64,000 nt of DNA, taken from contig NZ_MBPP01000018.1 of assembly GCF_001858325.1 (NCBI RefSeq), positions 1 through 64,000 on the forward strand, read 5' to 3'. Of the stretch, positions 10,119 through 19,136 are shown in pieces. Position 1 is the first letter of the stretch, and each line of letters begins with the position of its first letter. The DNA comes from Marinobacter sp. AC-23. GTDB taxonomy: Bacteria; Pseudomonadota; Gammaproteobacteria; Pseudomonadales; Oleiphilaceae. The position numbers were made by a program, and so were the translations under genes. The notes beneath the pieces are model-generated. The model searched no databases. It was not told where the DNA came from and saw only the letters and a program-made list of their open reading frames with translations.

Positions 10119-10771
10119 TCAGCCCACCTGTGACAGTTTTAGAAGGTGTTTCAGATCCTTGAGTATGTCCTTACCCGTGTTCTCGGGCCGTGATGCATCA
10201 TCACGTTGCCAAATGGATCAATCAACATGATGCGCGGCTCCCGCTCCGGGTTAATCCCTGCGGGCCAGGTTGGCGCAGCGCCGGCAGTAGGCACCAAGCG
10301 CTCCATTAACGGGTATTCCGTGGGTAAGCGCGCCGTCAAATCGTCGGTAATATCACCTAATACCGCAGCCCGGGATACACGGTCGGCATTTTTGCCCAGC
10401 GCGATGTTGGCTTGCCGGGCCAGGTAGAGTAGCTCTTCACAGCGGCTGTCGCACTCACTGGCAGCAACCACCATAAGCCACTGGGGATCCGTCTGGCCGG
10501 CACTAAAGCGTTTGGCCAGAGGCTCTCCTGAAAGCGTTTCAAGGTTCAGTGCCGTCACGGACGCTGGCGGTGTGATCAGCACCCCTTGGTTGGTGTGGCC
10601 AGCAGGGTTCAGCCAGCCTGTATAGTACATTATGGTGGCTAGAATCATTGGCCCAAAGCCAAGTGCAAACAGTAAAAATGCGGTACGCCGGCCCCTGCGA
10701 ACCTGTTCGGGCGTGGGGCCGTTCGTTTCTTTCCGCGGGGGTGTCCGGCTAGCCGTTGTCGTTGTCATCAT
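10119..10771 (-). CDS. SCO-like membrane-anchored thiol protein in oxidase cluster, C-terminal frame break
   Basis: A protein of about 217 aa with a cytoplasmic N-terminus, one TM helix (about residues 29-50) and an exported thioredoxin-like domain. A CxxxC motif (ECDSRCEE) falls where SCO proteins bind copper, so a copper-handling or disulfide role in oxidase assembly is inferred. The uninterrupted frame ends at 10151 with an odd tail (R-T-R-V-R-T-Y-S-R-I). Restoring one base at about 10184 (CTCGGG to CTCCGGG, plus strand) gives P-E-N-T-G-K-D-I-L-K-D-L and a stop at 10119, a natural-looking amphipathic end. It overlaps the SURF1 gene by 23 bases and precedes ctaA. Confidence 0.7.
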
Positions 10772-11486
10772 TGGATCCTGTCTTTCGGTAGCTCGCGACT
10801 ACAGTCAATATAGCCAGCACCAAGGCGAGCGCAAACCATTGTGTGGCATATCCGTAATGGGTTTGCGGCCCCATTAAATCCGGTTTCCAGTCTGCGCGAT
10901 AGGCTCCTGGCTCATCGCCATCTTGCAGCCGGATGACAGCGCTTGGCAACTGCGCAATCTCCGCTCTTGCTACCGACACCGGAAGCGCCTGTACTCGCCT
11001 TGGCCAGCCTTCCGCAGGCGTGGAATCGCCCGATAAAACCGGCGGCTCCGGGTAGGGGCTTATCCGGCCGGTTAGGCTAAATATACCTTCGGGGGGAAAA
11101 ACATCCGGAAGTTCATCGCGCGTTCTTGGAGCCGCTATCCAGCCTCGATTAACAAGCACCGGCGGGCCCTGAAGCGGATAAAAATCTGTCAGGACTTCGT
11201 ACCCGGCCCGGCCGTCGCGGGTTCGATTATCCAGCAGCCAACTGTGTTCGCCAAAAAGACCGGTAACCGTAACTGGTCTGCCGTTATCTAGCCCGCTAGC
11301 CACCTGCTCTGGCCAACCAAGATTCTGAGCTTCCTGCTGCCACTGTTCAAGCAGAATCTGCTTCTCTTCCGCCCGGTTTAATTGCCAGATACCCAAACAC
11401 ACCAACAGCGGTAAAAAGGCACCCGAAAAAACCATCAGTTGCCAGTTCAGCTGCCATTTTCGAGGGCGTTTCTTTACCTCCGTCAT
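10749..11486 (-). CDS. SURF1 family cytochrome oxidase assembly protein
   Basis: SURF1 proteins help insert heme A into oxidase subunit I. The 245-residue protein has the family topology: an N-terminal TM helix ending in CLGIWQLNRAEEK, a periplasmic domain with VTGLFGEHSWLLDNRT and VLVNRGWI, and a C-terminal TM helix following GPQTHYGYATQWFALAL. It starts at an ATG at 11486 and overlaps the SCO-like gene downstream, in the order SURF1, SCO-like, ctaA, ctaB. Confidence 0.9.
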   Translation of the reverse strand: MTEVKKRPRKWQLNWQLMVFSGAFLPLLVCLGIWQLNRAEEKQILLEQWQQEAQNLGWPEQVASGLDNGRPVTVTGLFGEHSWLLDNRTRDGRAGYEVLTDFYPLQGPPVLVNRGWIAAPRTRDELPDVFPPEGIFSLTGRISPYPEPPVLSGDSTPAEGWPRRVQALPVSVARAEIAQLPSAVIRLQDGDEPGAYRADWKPDLMGPQTHYGYATQWFALALVLAILTVVASYRKTGSNDDNDNG

Positions 11487-11540
11487 GGTCTGCTATAGTG
11501 AATCTGGCAGAAACCAGAACAAAAGACCAGAGATCTCTTT

Positions 11541-11744
11541 ATGCTCAAAGCCCTTATTATCTTTCTCATGCTTGCCGTAGTTGCCAGCCTTTTCAGCGGT
11601 CTGTTTTTTCTCATTCGAGATGGCGGAAAAACCAATCGAGTGGTGAACTCCCTCGCTGTGAGGGTCACGCTGAGCATACTTCTACTGGCCGTTATTCTTC
11701 TGTCGCTGTGGCAAGGGAGCCTGACACTACACCCGACTCCCTGA
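11541..11744 (+). CDS. DUF2909-type twin transmembrane protein
   Basis: A 67-residue protein made almost entirely of two TM helices (residues 1-25 and 42-60) joined by a short basic loop (IRDGGKTNR). Small twin-TM proteins of this kind commonly sit between SURF1 and the oxidase subunit III gene in gammaproteobacteria. It is encoded opposite to both flanking genes, diverging from SURF1 and converging on ctaE. Function unknown; an oxidase-associated role is a guess from position only. Confidence 0.7.
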   Translation: MLKALIIFLMLAVVASLFSGLFFLIRDGGKTNRVVNSLAVRVTLSILLLAVILLSLWQGSLTLHPTP

Positions 11745-11768
11745 GCCTGACCACACTCCGTTGTTGCC

Positions 11769-12656
11769 TCAGATGACATACACAAATACAAACAAGCCCA
11801 GCCATACCACGTCCACAAAGTGCCAATACCAAGAGGTTGCCTCAAACCCAAAGTGGCTGTCGGCTGTGAAGTGCCCCTTGTGAATGCGGATCAGCATGAT
11901 GATTAGCATTAACGTGCCAAGCGCAACGTGAAAGCCGTGAAAGCCGGTGAGCATGAAGAAGGTGCTGCCGTAGATACCAGACTGAAGCGTCAGGTTAAGC
12001 TCCTGATAGGCGTGCATATACTCTTCTGCCTGCAGAAACAGAAAGACCAGGGCCAACACGATTGTGGCTGCAAGCCAGATTTTTAGTTTCTTTCGGTTGT
12101 CAGCTTTAATGGCATGGTGAGCGACTGTCACAGTAAATGACGAAGTGACAAGAAGAATGGTGTTTATCAGGGGCAAACCCCAAGCACCAATGACAGATTT
12201 CGGAGCAGGGAAGGCCTCTGGATCCGGGTTATTGATTAACGGCCAAGTGGCCTGAAACCCTTCCCAGAGCATGTTAGAACTGCCTCTGTCGCCCTCACCA
12301 CCAAGCCAGGGCACAGCGAACACGCGAGCGTAGAAAAGCGCGCCGAAAAATGCAGCAAAAAACATGACTTCCGAGAAGATAAACCAACTCATACCCCAAC
12401 GGAAGGAGCGATCCATCTGCGGGCTATAAAGGCCACTACGGCTTTCCTTGATCACGCTGCCAAACCATCCAAACAGCATGTAAATCATGATCAACATACC
12501 GACAGCAAAGATCATCCAGTCGCCGCTCGTGCTTTGGCCCTGGTTGCTACTGACCATAATTGAGGCAGTGCCGTAGAGGGTCACTCCAAGGCCGACTGTG
12601 GCAATAATAGGCCACTTACTCTGTTCGGGAACGTAATAGCTCTGATAGTCCGCCAT
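11769..12656 (-). CDS. ctaE: Cytochrome c oxidase subunit III
   Basis: Subunit III of the aa3-type oxidase, a seven-helix membrane protein of 295 aa. Family landmarks include FSEVMFFAAFFGALF, LLVTSSFTVTVAHHA, GFHGFHVALGT and the C-terminal SWYWHFVDVVWLGLFVFVYV. The start is the ATG at 12656 (M-A-D-Y-Q-S), which has GGAG at the right distance; the frame upstream is open to 12680 and overlaps ctaG. It is last of the four core genes ctaC-ctaD-ctaG-ctaE. Confidence 0.93.
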   Translation of the reverse strand: MADYQSYYVPEQSKWPIIATVGLGVTLYGTASIMVSSNQGQSTSGDWMIFAVGMLIMIYMLFGWFGSVIKESRSGLYSPQMDRSFRWGMSWFIFSEVMFFAAFFGALFYARVFAVPWLGGEGDRGSSNMLWEGFQATWPLINNPDPEAFPAPKSVIGAWGLPLINTILLVTSSFTVTVAHHAIKADNRKKLKIWLAATIVLALVFLFLQAEEYMHAYQELNLTLQSGIYGSTFFMLTGFHGFHVALGTLMLIIMLIRIHKGHFTADSHFGFEATSWYWHFVDVVWLGLFVFVYVI

Positions 12657-12672
12657 AGCAATCTCCGATGGC

Positions 12673-13263
12673 TTATCCATTATCGATTATTGTTGTGTTT
12701 GTAAGGGCCACCTGCGGCTCGCCCTGATCATAAAGCGTGTAGGACAGCGTTAGCTTGGTGATGTGGCTGGGTAAATCCTGATCCACAATAAACACCAGAG
12801 GCATCTTCGTGTTCTGCCCCGCCGCCAGTGGCTGCTGGTTAAAGCAGAAGCACTCGGTCTTGTGGAAGTACAGCGTGCCTTCCGATGGCGACAGGCTGGG
12901 CACTGCTTGCCCCACCATATCCCGATCGGTCGGGTTCTCCGCGTAAAAGTTCACGGTGGTGGCCTCGCCAGGATGCACTTCAACACTGCGCAAAACCGGC
13001 CGAAATACCCAAGGCATATCCGGCCCATTTTGCGCCAGGAACTGCACTTTAACCGTGCGGTTCATATCTACCGCCGAGGCCTCTGTTGACTCATAACGGC
13101 CACTGGTTTTGCCATTGATGCCTGTGATGTCACAGAAAACATCATACAAAGGCACCAGCGCGAAGCCAAAAGCAAACATTCCGACCACGCCGGCAAGGCA
13201 CCAGCGTATAACCCGTGCATTGCTGCGCGGAGGGGCGGGCTTGTGTGCCGGTTGCTCAGCCAT
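12673..13263 (-). CDS. ctaG: Cytochrome c oxidase assembly protein CtaG (Cox11)
   Basis: CtaG/Cox11 inserts copper into the CuB site of subunit I. The 196-residue protein has one N-terminal TM helix (WCLAGVVGMFAFGFALVPLY) ending in the family motif YDVFC, and the conserved copper ligand pair in ECFCFNQQ. It lies 18 bases downstream of ctaD and just ahead of ctaE, the standard order. Confidence 0.93.
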   Translation of the reverse strand: MAEQPAHKPAPPRSNARVIRWCLAGVVGMFAFGFALVPLYDVFCDITGINGKTSGRYESTEASAVDMNRTVKVQFLAQNGPDMPWVFRPVLRSVEVHPGEATTVNFYAENPTDRDMVGQAVPSLSPSEGTLYFHKTECFCFNQQPLAAGQNTKMPLVFIVDQDLPSHITKLTLSYTLYDQGEPQVALTNTTIIDNG

Positions 13264-13281
13264 AATTGCCGGCCTCCTATT

Positions 13282-14859
13282 TCACTTCTGGGGGAGTGGA
13301 AAAGGTGTGGTAGGGCGCCGGTGAGGGTATTTCCCACTCAAGCCTTCTGCACCGTCCCAAGGATTGGCAGGTGCTTTTTCACCACCTCTGGCACACTTCA
13401 CAACAATCAGGAGAAACAGCAGCTGGGTGGAGCCGAACATAAAGGCGCCCACGCTCGACACCATATTGAAATCAGCAAACTGCAGCGCATAATCCGGAAT
13501 CCGGCGCGGCATCCCGGCAAGGCCAAGGAAGTGCATCGGGAAGAACGCCAGGTTCATGCCGATAAACGACAGCCAGAAATGGGTTTTGGCCAGGGTTTCG
13601 TCATACATGTGGCCGGTCCACTTGGGCAGCCAGAAGTATGCCGAAGCAAAGATGCCGAATATAGCGCCGGGCACCAGTACGTAATGGAAGTGAGCAACCA
13701 CAAAGTAGGTGTCATGGTACTGAAAGTCTGCCGGAGCAATTGCCAGCATAAGACCGGAGAAGCCGCCGATGGAAAACAAAATTACAAAGGCAATGGCAAA
13801 CAGCATGGGTGCTTCGAAGGTGAGCGAGCCCCGGAACATGGTGGCCACCCAGTTGAACACTTTCACACCTGTTGGCACGGCAATCAGCAAGGTGGCGTAC
13901 ATGAAGAACAATTGTCCGGCCACGGGTACGCCTACGGTGAACATGTGGTGCGCCCATACCAAGAACGACAGCAACGCAATAGCCCCCACCGCATATACCA
14001 TCGAGGCATAACCAAACAGCCGCTTACGGGAAAATGCCGGAATGATATGCGATATAGCCCCGAACGCCGGCAAGATCATGATGTACACCTCGGGATGCCC
14101 GAAGAACCAGAAAACGTGCTGGAACAGAACCGGGTCACCGCCGCCAGCAGCGTTGAAAAAGCTGGTGCCGAAGTTAATATCCATCAACATCATGGTTACC
14201 ACACCCGCCAGCACTGGCATTACAGCGATCAACAGAAACGCCGTGATTAACCAGGTCCATACAAACATGGGCATTTTCATCAGCGTCATACCCGGGGCCC
14301 GCATATTCAGCACCGTGGCGATTACGTTGATCGCGCCCATGATTGATGACACACCCATGATGTGGATGGCAAAAATAAAGAAGGTCGTGCTCGGTGGCCC
14401 GTAGGTAGTGGACAGAGGCGCATAGAAGGTCCAGCCGAAGTTGGGCGCACCGCCTTCCATAAACAAGGTAGAAACCAGAATGAGAAAAGCACAGGGCAGC
14501 AGCCAGAAGCTCCAGTTATTCATTCGTGGCAAGGCCATGTCCGGCGCGCCGATCATCAACGGGATCATCCAGTTTGCCAAGCCAACGAACGCCGGCATAA
14601 CAGCACCGAAGACCATGATCAGGCCGTGCATGGTGGTCATCTGGTTAAAAAATTCGGGCTGAACAATTTGTAGTCCCGGCTGGAACAGTTCTGCCCGAAT
14701 TACCATCGCCATGGTCCCCCCCAGGAGGAACATAGTGAAGCTGAATATCAGGTACATTGTCCCGATATCTTTATGGTTGGTCGTCAACAGCCAACGGCTA
14801 ATGCCGCTGGCTGGGCCGTGATGATGATCCTGTGCGTGGGTATCTGCAACCGCACTCAT
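13282..14859 (-). CDS. ctaD: Cytochrome c oxidase subunit I
   Basis: The catalytic subunit, which holds heme a, heme a3 and CuB. It has twelve TM helices. Visible ligands are MTTMHGLIMVFG (low-spin heme His), FWFFGHPEVYIMILP (CuB His and cross-linked Tyr), VWAHHMFTVG (two CuB His) and HDTYFVVAHFHYVL (heme a3 and heme a His). The YIMILP tyrosine marks an A-type heme-copper oxidase. The ATG at 14859 (M-S-A-V-A-D-T-H) with a G-rich site 5 bases upstream is preferred over an upstream TTG at 14880. Length 525 aa. Confidence 0.95.
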   Translation of the reverse strand: MSAVADTHAQDHHHGPASGISRWLLTTNHKDIGTMYLIFSFTMFLLGGTMAMVIRAELFQPGLQIVQPEFFNQMTTMHGLIMVFGAVMPAFVGLANWMIPLMIGAPDMALPRMNNWSFWLLPCAFLILVSTLFMEGGAPNFGWTFYAPLSTTYGPPSTTFFIFAIHIMGVSSIMGAINVIATVLNMRAPGMTLMKMPMFVWTWLITAFLLIAVMPVLAGVVTMMLMDINFGTSFFNAAGGGDPVLFQHVFWFFGHPEVYIMILPAFGAISHIIPAFSRKRLFGYASMVYAVGAIALLSFLVWAHHMFTVGVPVAGQLFFMYATLLIAVPTGVKVFNWVATMFRGSLTFEAPMLFAIAFVILFSIGGFSGLMLAIAPADFQYHDTYFVVAHFHYVLVPGAIFGIFASAYFWLPKWTGHMYDETLAKTHFWLSFIGMNLAFFPMHFLGLAGMPRRIPDYALQFADFNMVSSVGAFMFGSTQLLFLLIVVKCARGGEKAPANPWDGAEGLSGKYPHRRPTTPFPLPQK

Positions 14860-14916
14860 TAAAACCCCCGTTACCGCCAATTATTGTGGCTGGTGATCGC
14901 TGTTATTTGGCGTGGA

Positions 14917-16041
14917 TTACTGTTGATTCTTGTAATCGAAGATTTCTTTTGGCGTGACCATGTCACCCACCTTATTACCCCAAGCGTTCCGCTCGTAGGT
15001 AATGATGGCGGCTAGATCGGCTTCATTCAGCTGACCACCAAAAGCCTGCATCGCCGTACCGGATTTACCGTTCACCACAATATCGATGTGTGCGGCCATT
15101 TCACCGGTCGCAATGGCGCCTCCCTTCAGTGCTGGGAATGCGGGTGGCGCGCCGCTGCCATCTGCCTGGTGACAGGCCGCACAGTTAAGGGCGTAGGCTT
15201 TTTCGCCGCGCGCCATCAGCTCTTCCATGGTCCAGTCTTTCTCGGTGAGCTCACGCTCTTTTTCAGCTGCCGCTTTCTGGTCGGCAACCCACGTGTTGTA
15301 TTCCTCTTCCGGCACCGCCTTTACAACCACTGGCATAAAGCCGTGGTTCTTGCCGCACAGTTCAGTGCACTGGCCACGATACGTGCCCGGCACGTCTACG
15401 CGGGTCCAGGCTTCATTGATAAAACCGGGGATGGCGTCTTTTTTAACGCCAAAATCTGGCACCCACCAGGAATGGATAACGTCGTTTGCCGTCAACAGAA
15501 AGCGAACCTTCTTGCCCACTGGAATCACCATGGGGTTATCCACTTCCAGCAGATAGTTCTCGCCTTTGGTCTGCCGGTTACTGATCTGGTCAGCAGGCGT
15601 TGTGAGGTTGGAAAAATAGCCGAAATCTTCGTTGATATACTCGTACTGCCACTTCCACTGGTAACCGGTCACCTTAATATCTATGTCCGACTCTGTGGTG
15701 TCGTACATATCAACCAGCGTTGCGGTAGCAGGAATCGCCATAATGACGAGAATGACAAGTGGTATAAGCGTCCAGAGAACCTCAACCAGAGTATTCTCGT
15801 GGAAGTTCGCAGGTTTTGCGCCCTGGGATTTTCGATGGGCGAAGATAGACCAGAACATAATCCCGAACACAACGACGCCTATGGCAACGCAGATCCAGAA
15901 AATGGTCATGTGAAGGTCGAATATATCGTTACTGGTACCGGTCACCCCGGGGGTCATGTTTACCGTCCAGTCCGCAAAGGACAGAGCCGGAAACGACAGA
16001 CCACCTAACAGGGCACCTGCCCGCTGAGCGTGCACGCGCAT
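14917..16041 (-). CDS. ctaC: Cytochrome c oxidase subunit II with fused cytochrome c domain
   Basis: Subunit II receives electrons at the binuclear CuA centre. The 374-residue protein has a signal peptide, two TM hairpin helices (about residues 45-70 and 90-112), the CuA domain with HSWWVPDFGVKKDAIPG and CTELCGKNHGFM (Cys, Glu, Cys, His, Met ligands), then a C-terminal cytochrome c domain with CAACH at about residue 288. The heme-bearing tail makes this a caa3-like subunit that can take electrons from a soluble cytochrome c. It is the first gene of the oxidase cluster. Confidence 0.95.
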   Translation of the reverse strand: MRVHAQRAGALLGGLSFPALSFADWTVNMTPGVTGTSNDIFDLHMTIFWICVAIGVVVFGIMFWSIFAHRKSQGAKPANFHENTLVEVLWTLIPLVILVIMAIPATATLVDMYDTTESDIDIKVTGYQWKWQYEYINEDFGYFSNLTTPADQISNRQTKGENYLLEVDNPMVIPVGKKVRFLLTANDVIHSWWVPDFGVKKDAIPGFINEAWTRVDVPGTYRGQCTELCGKNHGFMPVVVKAVPEEEYNTWVADQKAAAEKERELTEKDWTMEELMARGEKAYALNCAACHQADGSGAPPAFPALKGGAIATGEMAAHIDIVVNGKSGTAMQAFGGQLNEADLAAIITYERNAWGNKVGDMVTPKEIFDYKNQQ

Positions 16042-16162
16042 ACTGTGTCTCCACAGAGTGTTATTCTTGTCGGATTTTGCGTAATCCCTCTGTCCTCAGC
16101 CGACGCTCGCATTCGCCGGAAAAGTTCAGAGTGAAAGCCTGCTTATGAATACATCACCGTGC

Positions 16163-16192
16163 ATTATAGACACAGATCAAGAAAATACGAAA
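16163..16192 (-). promoter_or_regulatory. Candidate promoter for the oxidase cluster
   Basis: On the minus strand a perfect TATAAT lies opposite 16163-16168, about 120 bases upstream of the ctaC ATG. At a 17-base spacing the -35 hexamer is TCGTAT, a weak match. The 205-base gap is shared with the divergent MATE gene. Confidence 0.35.
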
Positions 16193-16246
16193 AAACCGGT
16201 TAAACCCAAAATGACTAAACAATACTATTTAAGAAGAAAATAGAAT

Positions 16247-17575
16247 ATGGCACTCAAGCTTTCCGTGACAGACAAGCGTTTATGGGCTCTGGCGTGGCCG
16301 CTGATGCTCACCAATCTCACGGTTCCATTACTGGGGCTGGTAGATACAGCGGTACTTGGGCACCTGGAAAGCCCAGTGTATCTTGGTGCAGTGGCGGTTG
16401 GCGCCAATCTGTTCAGTATTCTGTACTGGACATTCGGCTTTATGCGCATGGGCACAACCGGGCTCGCCGCCCAAGCCTGGGGCAAGCGCGACAGTTTTAG
16501 CCAGGTGGCACTGTTGCTACGTTCAATGATGCTGGCGGTGGGTATCGGCCTGCTGCTCATTCTGTGCCATCAGCCTCTGATAAAAACCGGGCTGGCGCTG
16601 ATGAACTCAAGTGCAGGCGTTACCGAACTTGCTGCCGAGTATGCAGCCATAAGAATCTGGAGTGCGCCGGCGGTGCTGTGCCAATACACGCTTGTCGGCT
16701 GGCTGATTGGTACCCAGTACGCTCGCGGCCCGATGATCATGCTGATTGTAGCCAACGGTTTGAATATCGTGCTGGATGTGCTGTTTGTGACAGTACTCGG
16801 CTGGAACAGCCAAGGCGTGGCCATTGCCACCGTCATCGCGGAGTACGGGGCGGCCAGCATCGGTTTTGTTATCGTGCTAAAACGCATGCCCGATGGACAA
16901 AGGCTCACTCGCGAACTGTTCGGAACCCTTGCGGATTATTTGGCCATTCTGCAGGTAAACCGCTACATCATGGTTCGCACCATAGCCTTGCTACTGGTGC
17001 TGGCGTTTTTCACGGCCCAGGGGGCCCGCCAGGGCGATACCATACTGGCGGCCAACGCGGTGCTGATCACCTTTCTGCTTCTGATCTCCAATGCCCTGGA
17101 CGGTTTTGCCAACGCCGCCGAAGCGCTGATTGGTGAGTCTGTGGGCAAAGGCAGCAAGAGCCGCTTTCTTGTGGTGTTCCGCTGCGCGCTGCGCTGGTCC
17201 CTTTGGGGCTCGCTGTTATTGACCGTCCTGTTTGTTGTCGGTGGCCACGGCCTGATTGCTCTGCTGACTGGCATTGAAGAAGTGCGCATCACCGCTTGGC
17301 AATATTTGCCTTGGCTATGGCTGCTGCCGTTCGTGTCCGTATGGGGGTTTCTTTTCGACGGTGTGTTTATTGGTGCCACCCGTACCCGGGAGATGCAAAA
17401 CACCATGCTATTTTCCACACTTGGGGTTTTTGCCCCGGTGTGGTGGCTAACCACAGGCTGGGGCAACCACGGGCTCTGGTTTTCTCTCATCTGCCTTATG
17501 CTCGCCCGCGCAGCAAGCATGGGTTGGCTGTGCTGGTCATACACACGCAACGACCAATGGTTCCGTGCTCGATAG
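16247..17575 (+). CDS. MATE family efflux transporter, DinF type
   Basis: A 442-residue inner-membrane carrier with about twelve TM helices, of the DinF branch of the MATE multidrug exporters, which use Na+ or H+ to expel cationic or toxic organics. Signature segments are WPLMLTNLTVPLLGLVDTAV near the N-terminus, GFMRMGTTGLAAQAWG, and NALDGFANAAEALIGE in the second half. It diverges from the oxidase cluster. The start is an ATG at 16247 in an A-rich leader with AAGAAG about 10 bases upstream. DinF is often SOS-linked elsewhere, but no LexA box was seen here. Confidence 0.88.
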   Translation: MALKLSVTDKRLWALAWPLMLTNLTVPLLGLVDTAVLGHLESPVYLGAVAVGANLFSILYWTFGFMRMGTTGLAAQAWGKRDSFSQVALLLRSMMLAVGIGLLLILCHQPLIKTGLALMNSSAGVTELAAEYAAIRIWSAPAVLCQYTLVGWLIGTQYARGPMIMLIVANGLNIVLDVLFVTVLGWNSQGVAIATVIAEYGAASIGFVIVLKRMPDGQRLTRELFGTLADYLAILQVNRYIMVRTIALLLVLAFFTAQGARQGDTILAANAVLITFLLLISNALDGFANAAEALIGESVGKGSKSRFLVVFRCALRWSLWGSLLLTVLFVVGGHGLIALLTGIEEVRITAWQYLPWLWLLPFVSVWGFLFDGVFIGATRTREMQNTMLFSTLGVFAPVWWLTTGWGNHGLWFSLICLMLARAASMGWLCWSYTRNDQWFRAR

Positions 17576-17735
17576 CCCGAGGGCGATTGTTAACAATATC
17601 TGACAGTCCAGGAATCGCAGGCCAGCAAATCTCGTCTACACTTGTCAGAAATGATGGGCGTCATGCAGTGGTAAGCGGAAATATCCGGCTGCGGGTTAGT
17701 TGCCCGGTTACTTATCGCCCGTTACAGGAGGCGTC

Positions 17736-18425
17736 TTGCGACCTCAATTTATTCAGACACCGGCATGTCCTCAAATGACTCCACAGGCAGTCCTAGAGAT
17801 CATTGACCACGCACGGCGTAAGGAGGCCCGCTCGGGTACCTTTCTGAAGCTTTTGCACAAGAAGGCTGCGGCGCTGCCCCCTGCTGTGACAATTGAGGGA
17901 TTCCAGCCTGCCTCGTGTCTGTTCCAATTCGCCATTGAGTACATCGAAATGGCGCCGCGGCTTATAGAATGCGTGGATGCTTGTGCACGGGAAGCCGGCA
18001 CGGCTCAGCTGTTTGATCCGTTTGTGAAGGCCGCCACCGGTTACTTCACCGAGCCGTCAGCACTGCTTGTGCGCTACGATGGCTTGGACGGCCTCCTGAT
18101 ACGCGCCTACCTTTGTCACCGCCTGATGGAAGAAATGCACGAAAATAATCACTCCATCAGAACCGGCGGACTTGTCGATATGGAAGCAACTCGTGCTAAT
18201 CTGCTGGTTCACGAGCTGATTGGCGAGCCCTTCGCAAACGAACTGGACGATTCAATCACCGTCACCGTGCTGCAAATTGCCGGCACGCCGGATTATTACG
18301 AACTTAACCTCGACCCCTTCGTTAAACAGGTGAATAACGACGCTTGGAACTGGATGCGGCACTACTGGGAAAGCCTTCTGACCCGCAACCACATCCACTT
18401 CTCCCTTGGTTCCGGCTTGATATGA
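17736..18425 (+). CDS. Conserved hypothetical protein of unknown function
   Basis: A soluble protein of about 230 aa with no signal peptide or TM segment. I do not recognise a domain. It is rich in helices and acidic residues, with a Leu-rich N-terminal third and aromatic-rich C-terminus (NNDAWNWMRHYWESLL). The start is judged to be the TTG at 17736, which has a near-consensus AGGAGG at 4-5 bases; an in-frame ATG at 17775 is the alternative, but it has no ribosome site. It ends 45 bases before the cupredoxin gene and could be the first member of that operon. Confidence 0.6.
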   Translation: MRPQFIQTPACPQMTPQAVLEIIDHARRKEARSGTFLKLLHKKAAALPPAVTIEGFQPASCLFQFAIEYIEMAPRLIECVDACAREAGTAQLFDPFVKAATGYFTEPSALLVRYDGLDGLLIRAYLCHRLMEEMHENNHSIRTGGLVDMEATRANLLVHELIGEPFANELDDSITVTVLQIAGTPDYYELNLDPFVKQVNNDAWNWMRHYWESLLTRNHIHFSLGSGLI

Positions 18426-18470
18426 TCCGGCCGAGGAGGGTTCTGCGTAATTGAAAGGTCCAAATTCAAC

Positions 18471-19136
18471 ATGAGAATACCAACGCTTTTTCTGCTGGCA
18501 GGTTGCCTGCTATCTACGCCTCTGATAGCTGAGCAGCTCACAGTGCGAGTGCTGCTCGCTGGCGGCGACAGTCCCGTGCCCGGAGCGGTGGTGTACCTGA
18601 ACAATGGCAGCCACGCGACCCCCATACAGGCCGAGGTGGTGCAGAAAGATCGTATGTTTCATCCCCACGTACTGATTTTACCCGCAGGTTCTAGCGTTGA
18701 CTTTCCTAACAGGGACAACACCCAGCATCATGTCTACTCGTTTTCACCAGCGAAACCCTTCAACCTTGAGCTTTATGCAGGCAAGCCCGAAGCTGCGGTC
18801 GTGTTCGACCAGCCAGGTATTGTCGAGCTCGGCTGCAATATTCACGACCACATGCAAGCGTTTATTGTGGTGGCAGACACTCGCGCCATCGGCCAAACCA
18901 ATGAGCTAGGAGAAGTCACCCTTGCATTGGATTTCGGCACTGCCCCAGCACCCGACTCCCTCAGCCTGAATATCTGGCACCCTCGCCTGCCGGACAATAC
19001 CCGACCATTAATCCGGGAAATAGATGGCGCTCACCAGGCCACCACTGCAACACAAATCATTAGGATTGAGCTCGACCCCGAGCCACGTCACGAAGGCCAT
19101 TTGGATGATCTCCAAAATCGCTTCCGGGAGCTTTGA
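18471..19136 (+). CDS. Periplasmic cupredoxin-like protein (methylamine utilization protein-like)
   Basis: A 221-residue exported protein with a clear signal peptide (cleaved after about residue 20, LLSTPLIA). The central region (about 60-135) is plastocyanin-like: an upstream His pair (H86, H87 in TQHHVYSF) and a GCNIHDHM loop supply Cys122, His125/His127 and Met128, suitable for a type 1 copper site. The C-terminal part looks like a small beta domain. Proteins of this kind are often named after methylamine utilization, but no amine dehydrogenase genes are nearby. The stop overlaps the next gene's ATG by 4 bases, so cupredoxin and c-di-GMP protein are translationally coupled; a copper or redox sensing or electron-carrier role is inferred. 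Confidence 0.75.
   Translation: MRIPTLFLLAGCLLSTPLIAEQLTVRVLLAGGDSPVPGAVVYLNNGSHATPIQAEVVQKDRMFHPHVLILPAGSSVDFPNRDNTQHHVYSFSPAKPFNLELYAGKPEAAVVFDQPGIVELGCNIHDHMQAFIVVADTRAIGQTNELGEVTLALDFGTAPAPDSLSLNIWHPRLPDNTRPLIREIDGAHQATTATQIIRIELDPEPRHEGHLDDLQNRFREL

Noticed and set aside
13243..14250. A 335-codon open frame antisense to ctaD
   Set aside because: ctaD is unmistakable with all heme and copper ligands; the antisense frame has no recognisable motif and reflects codon bias of the real gene.
15088..16008. A 306-codon open frame antisense to ctaC
   Set aside because: Shadow of ctaC, which shows its CuA and CxxCH motifs.
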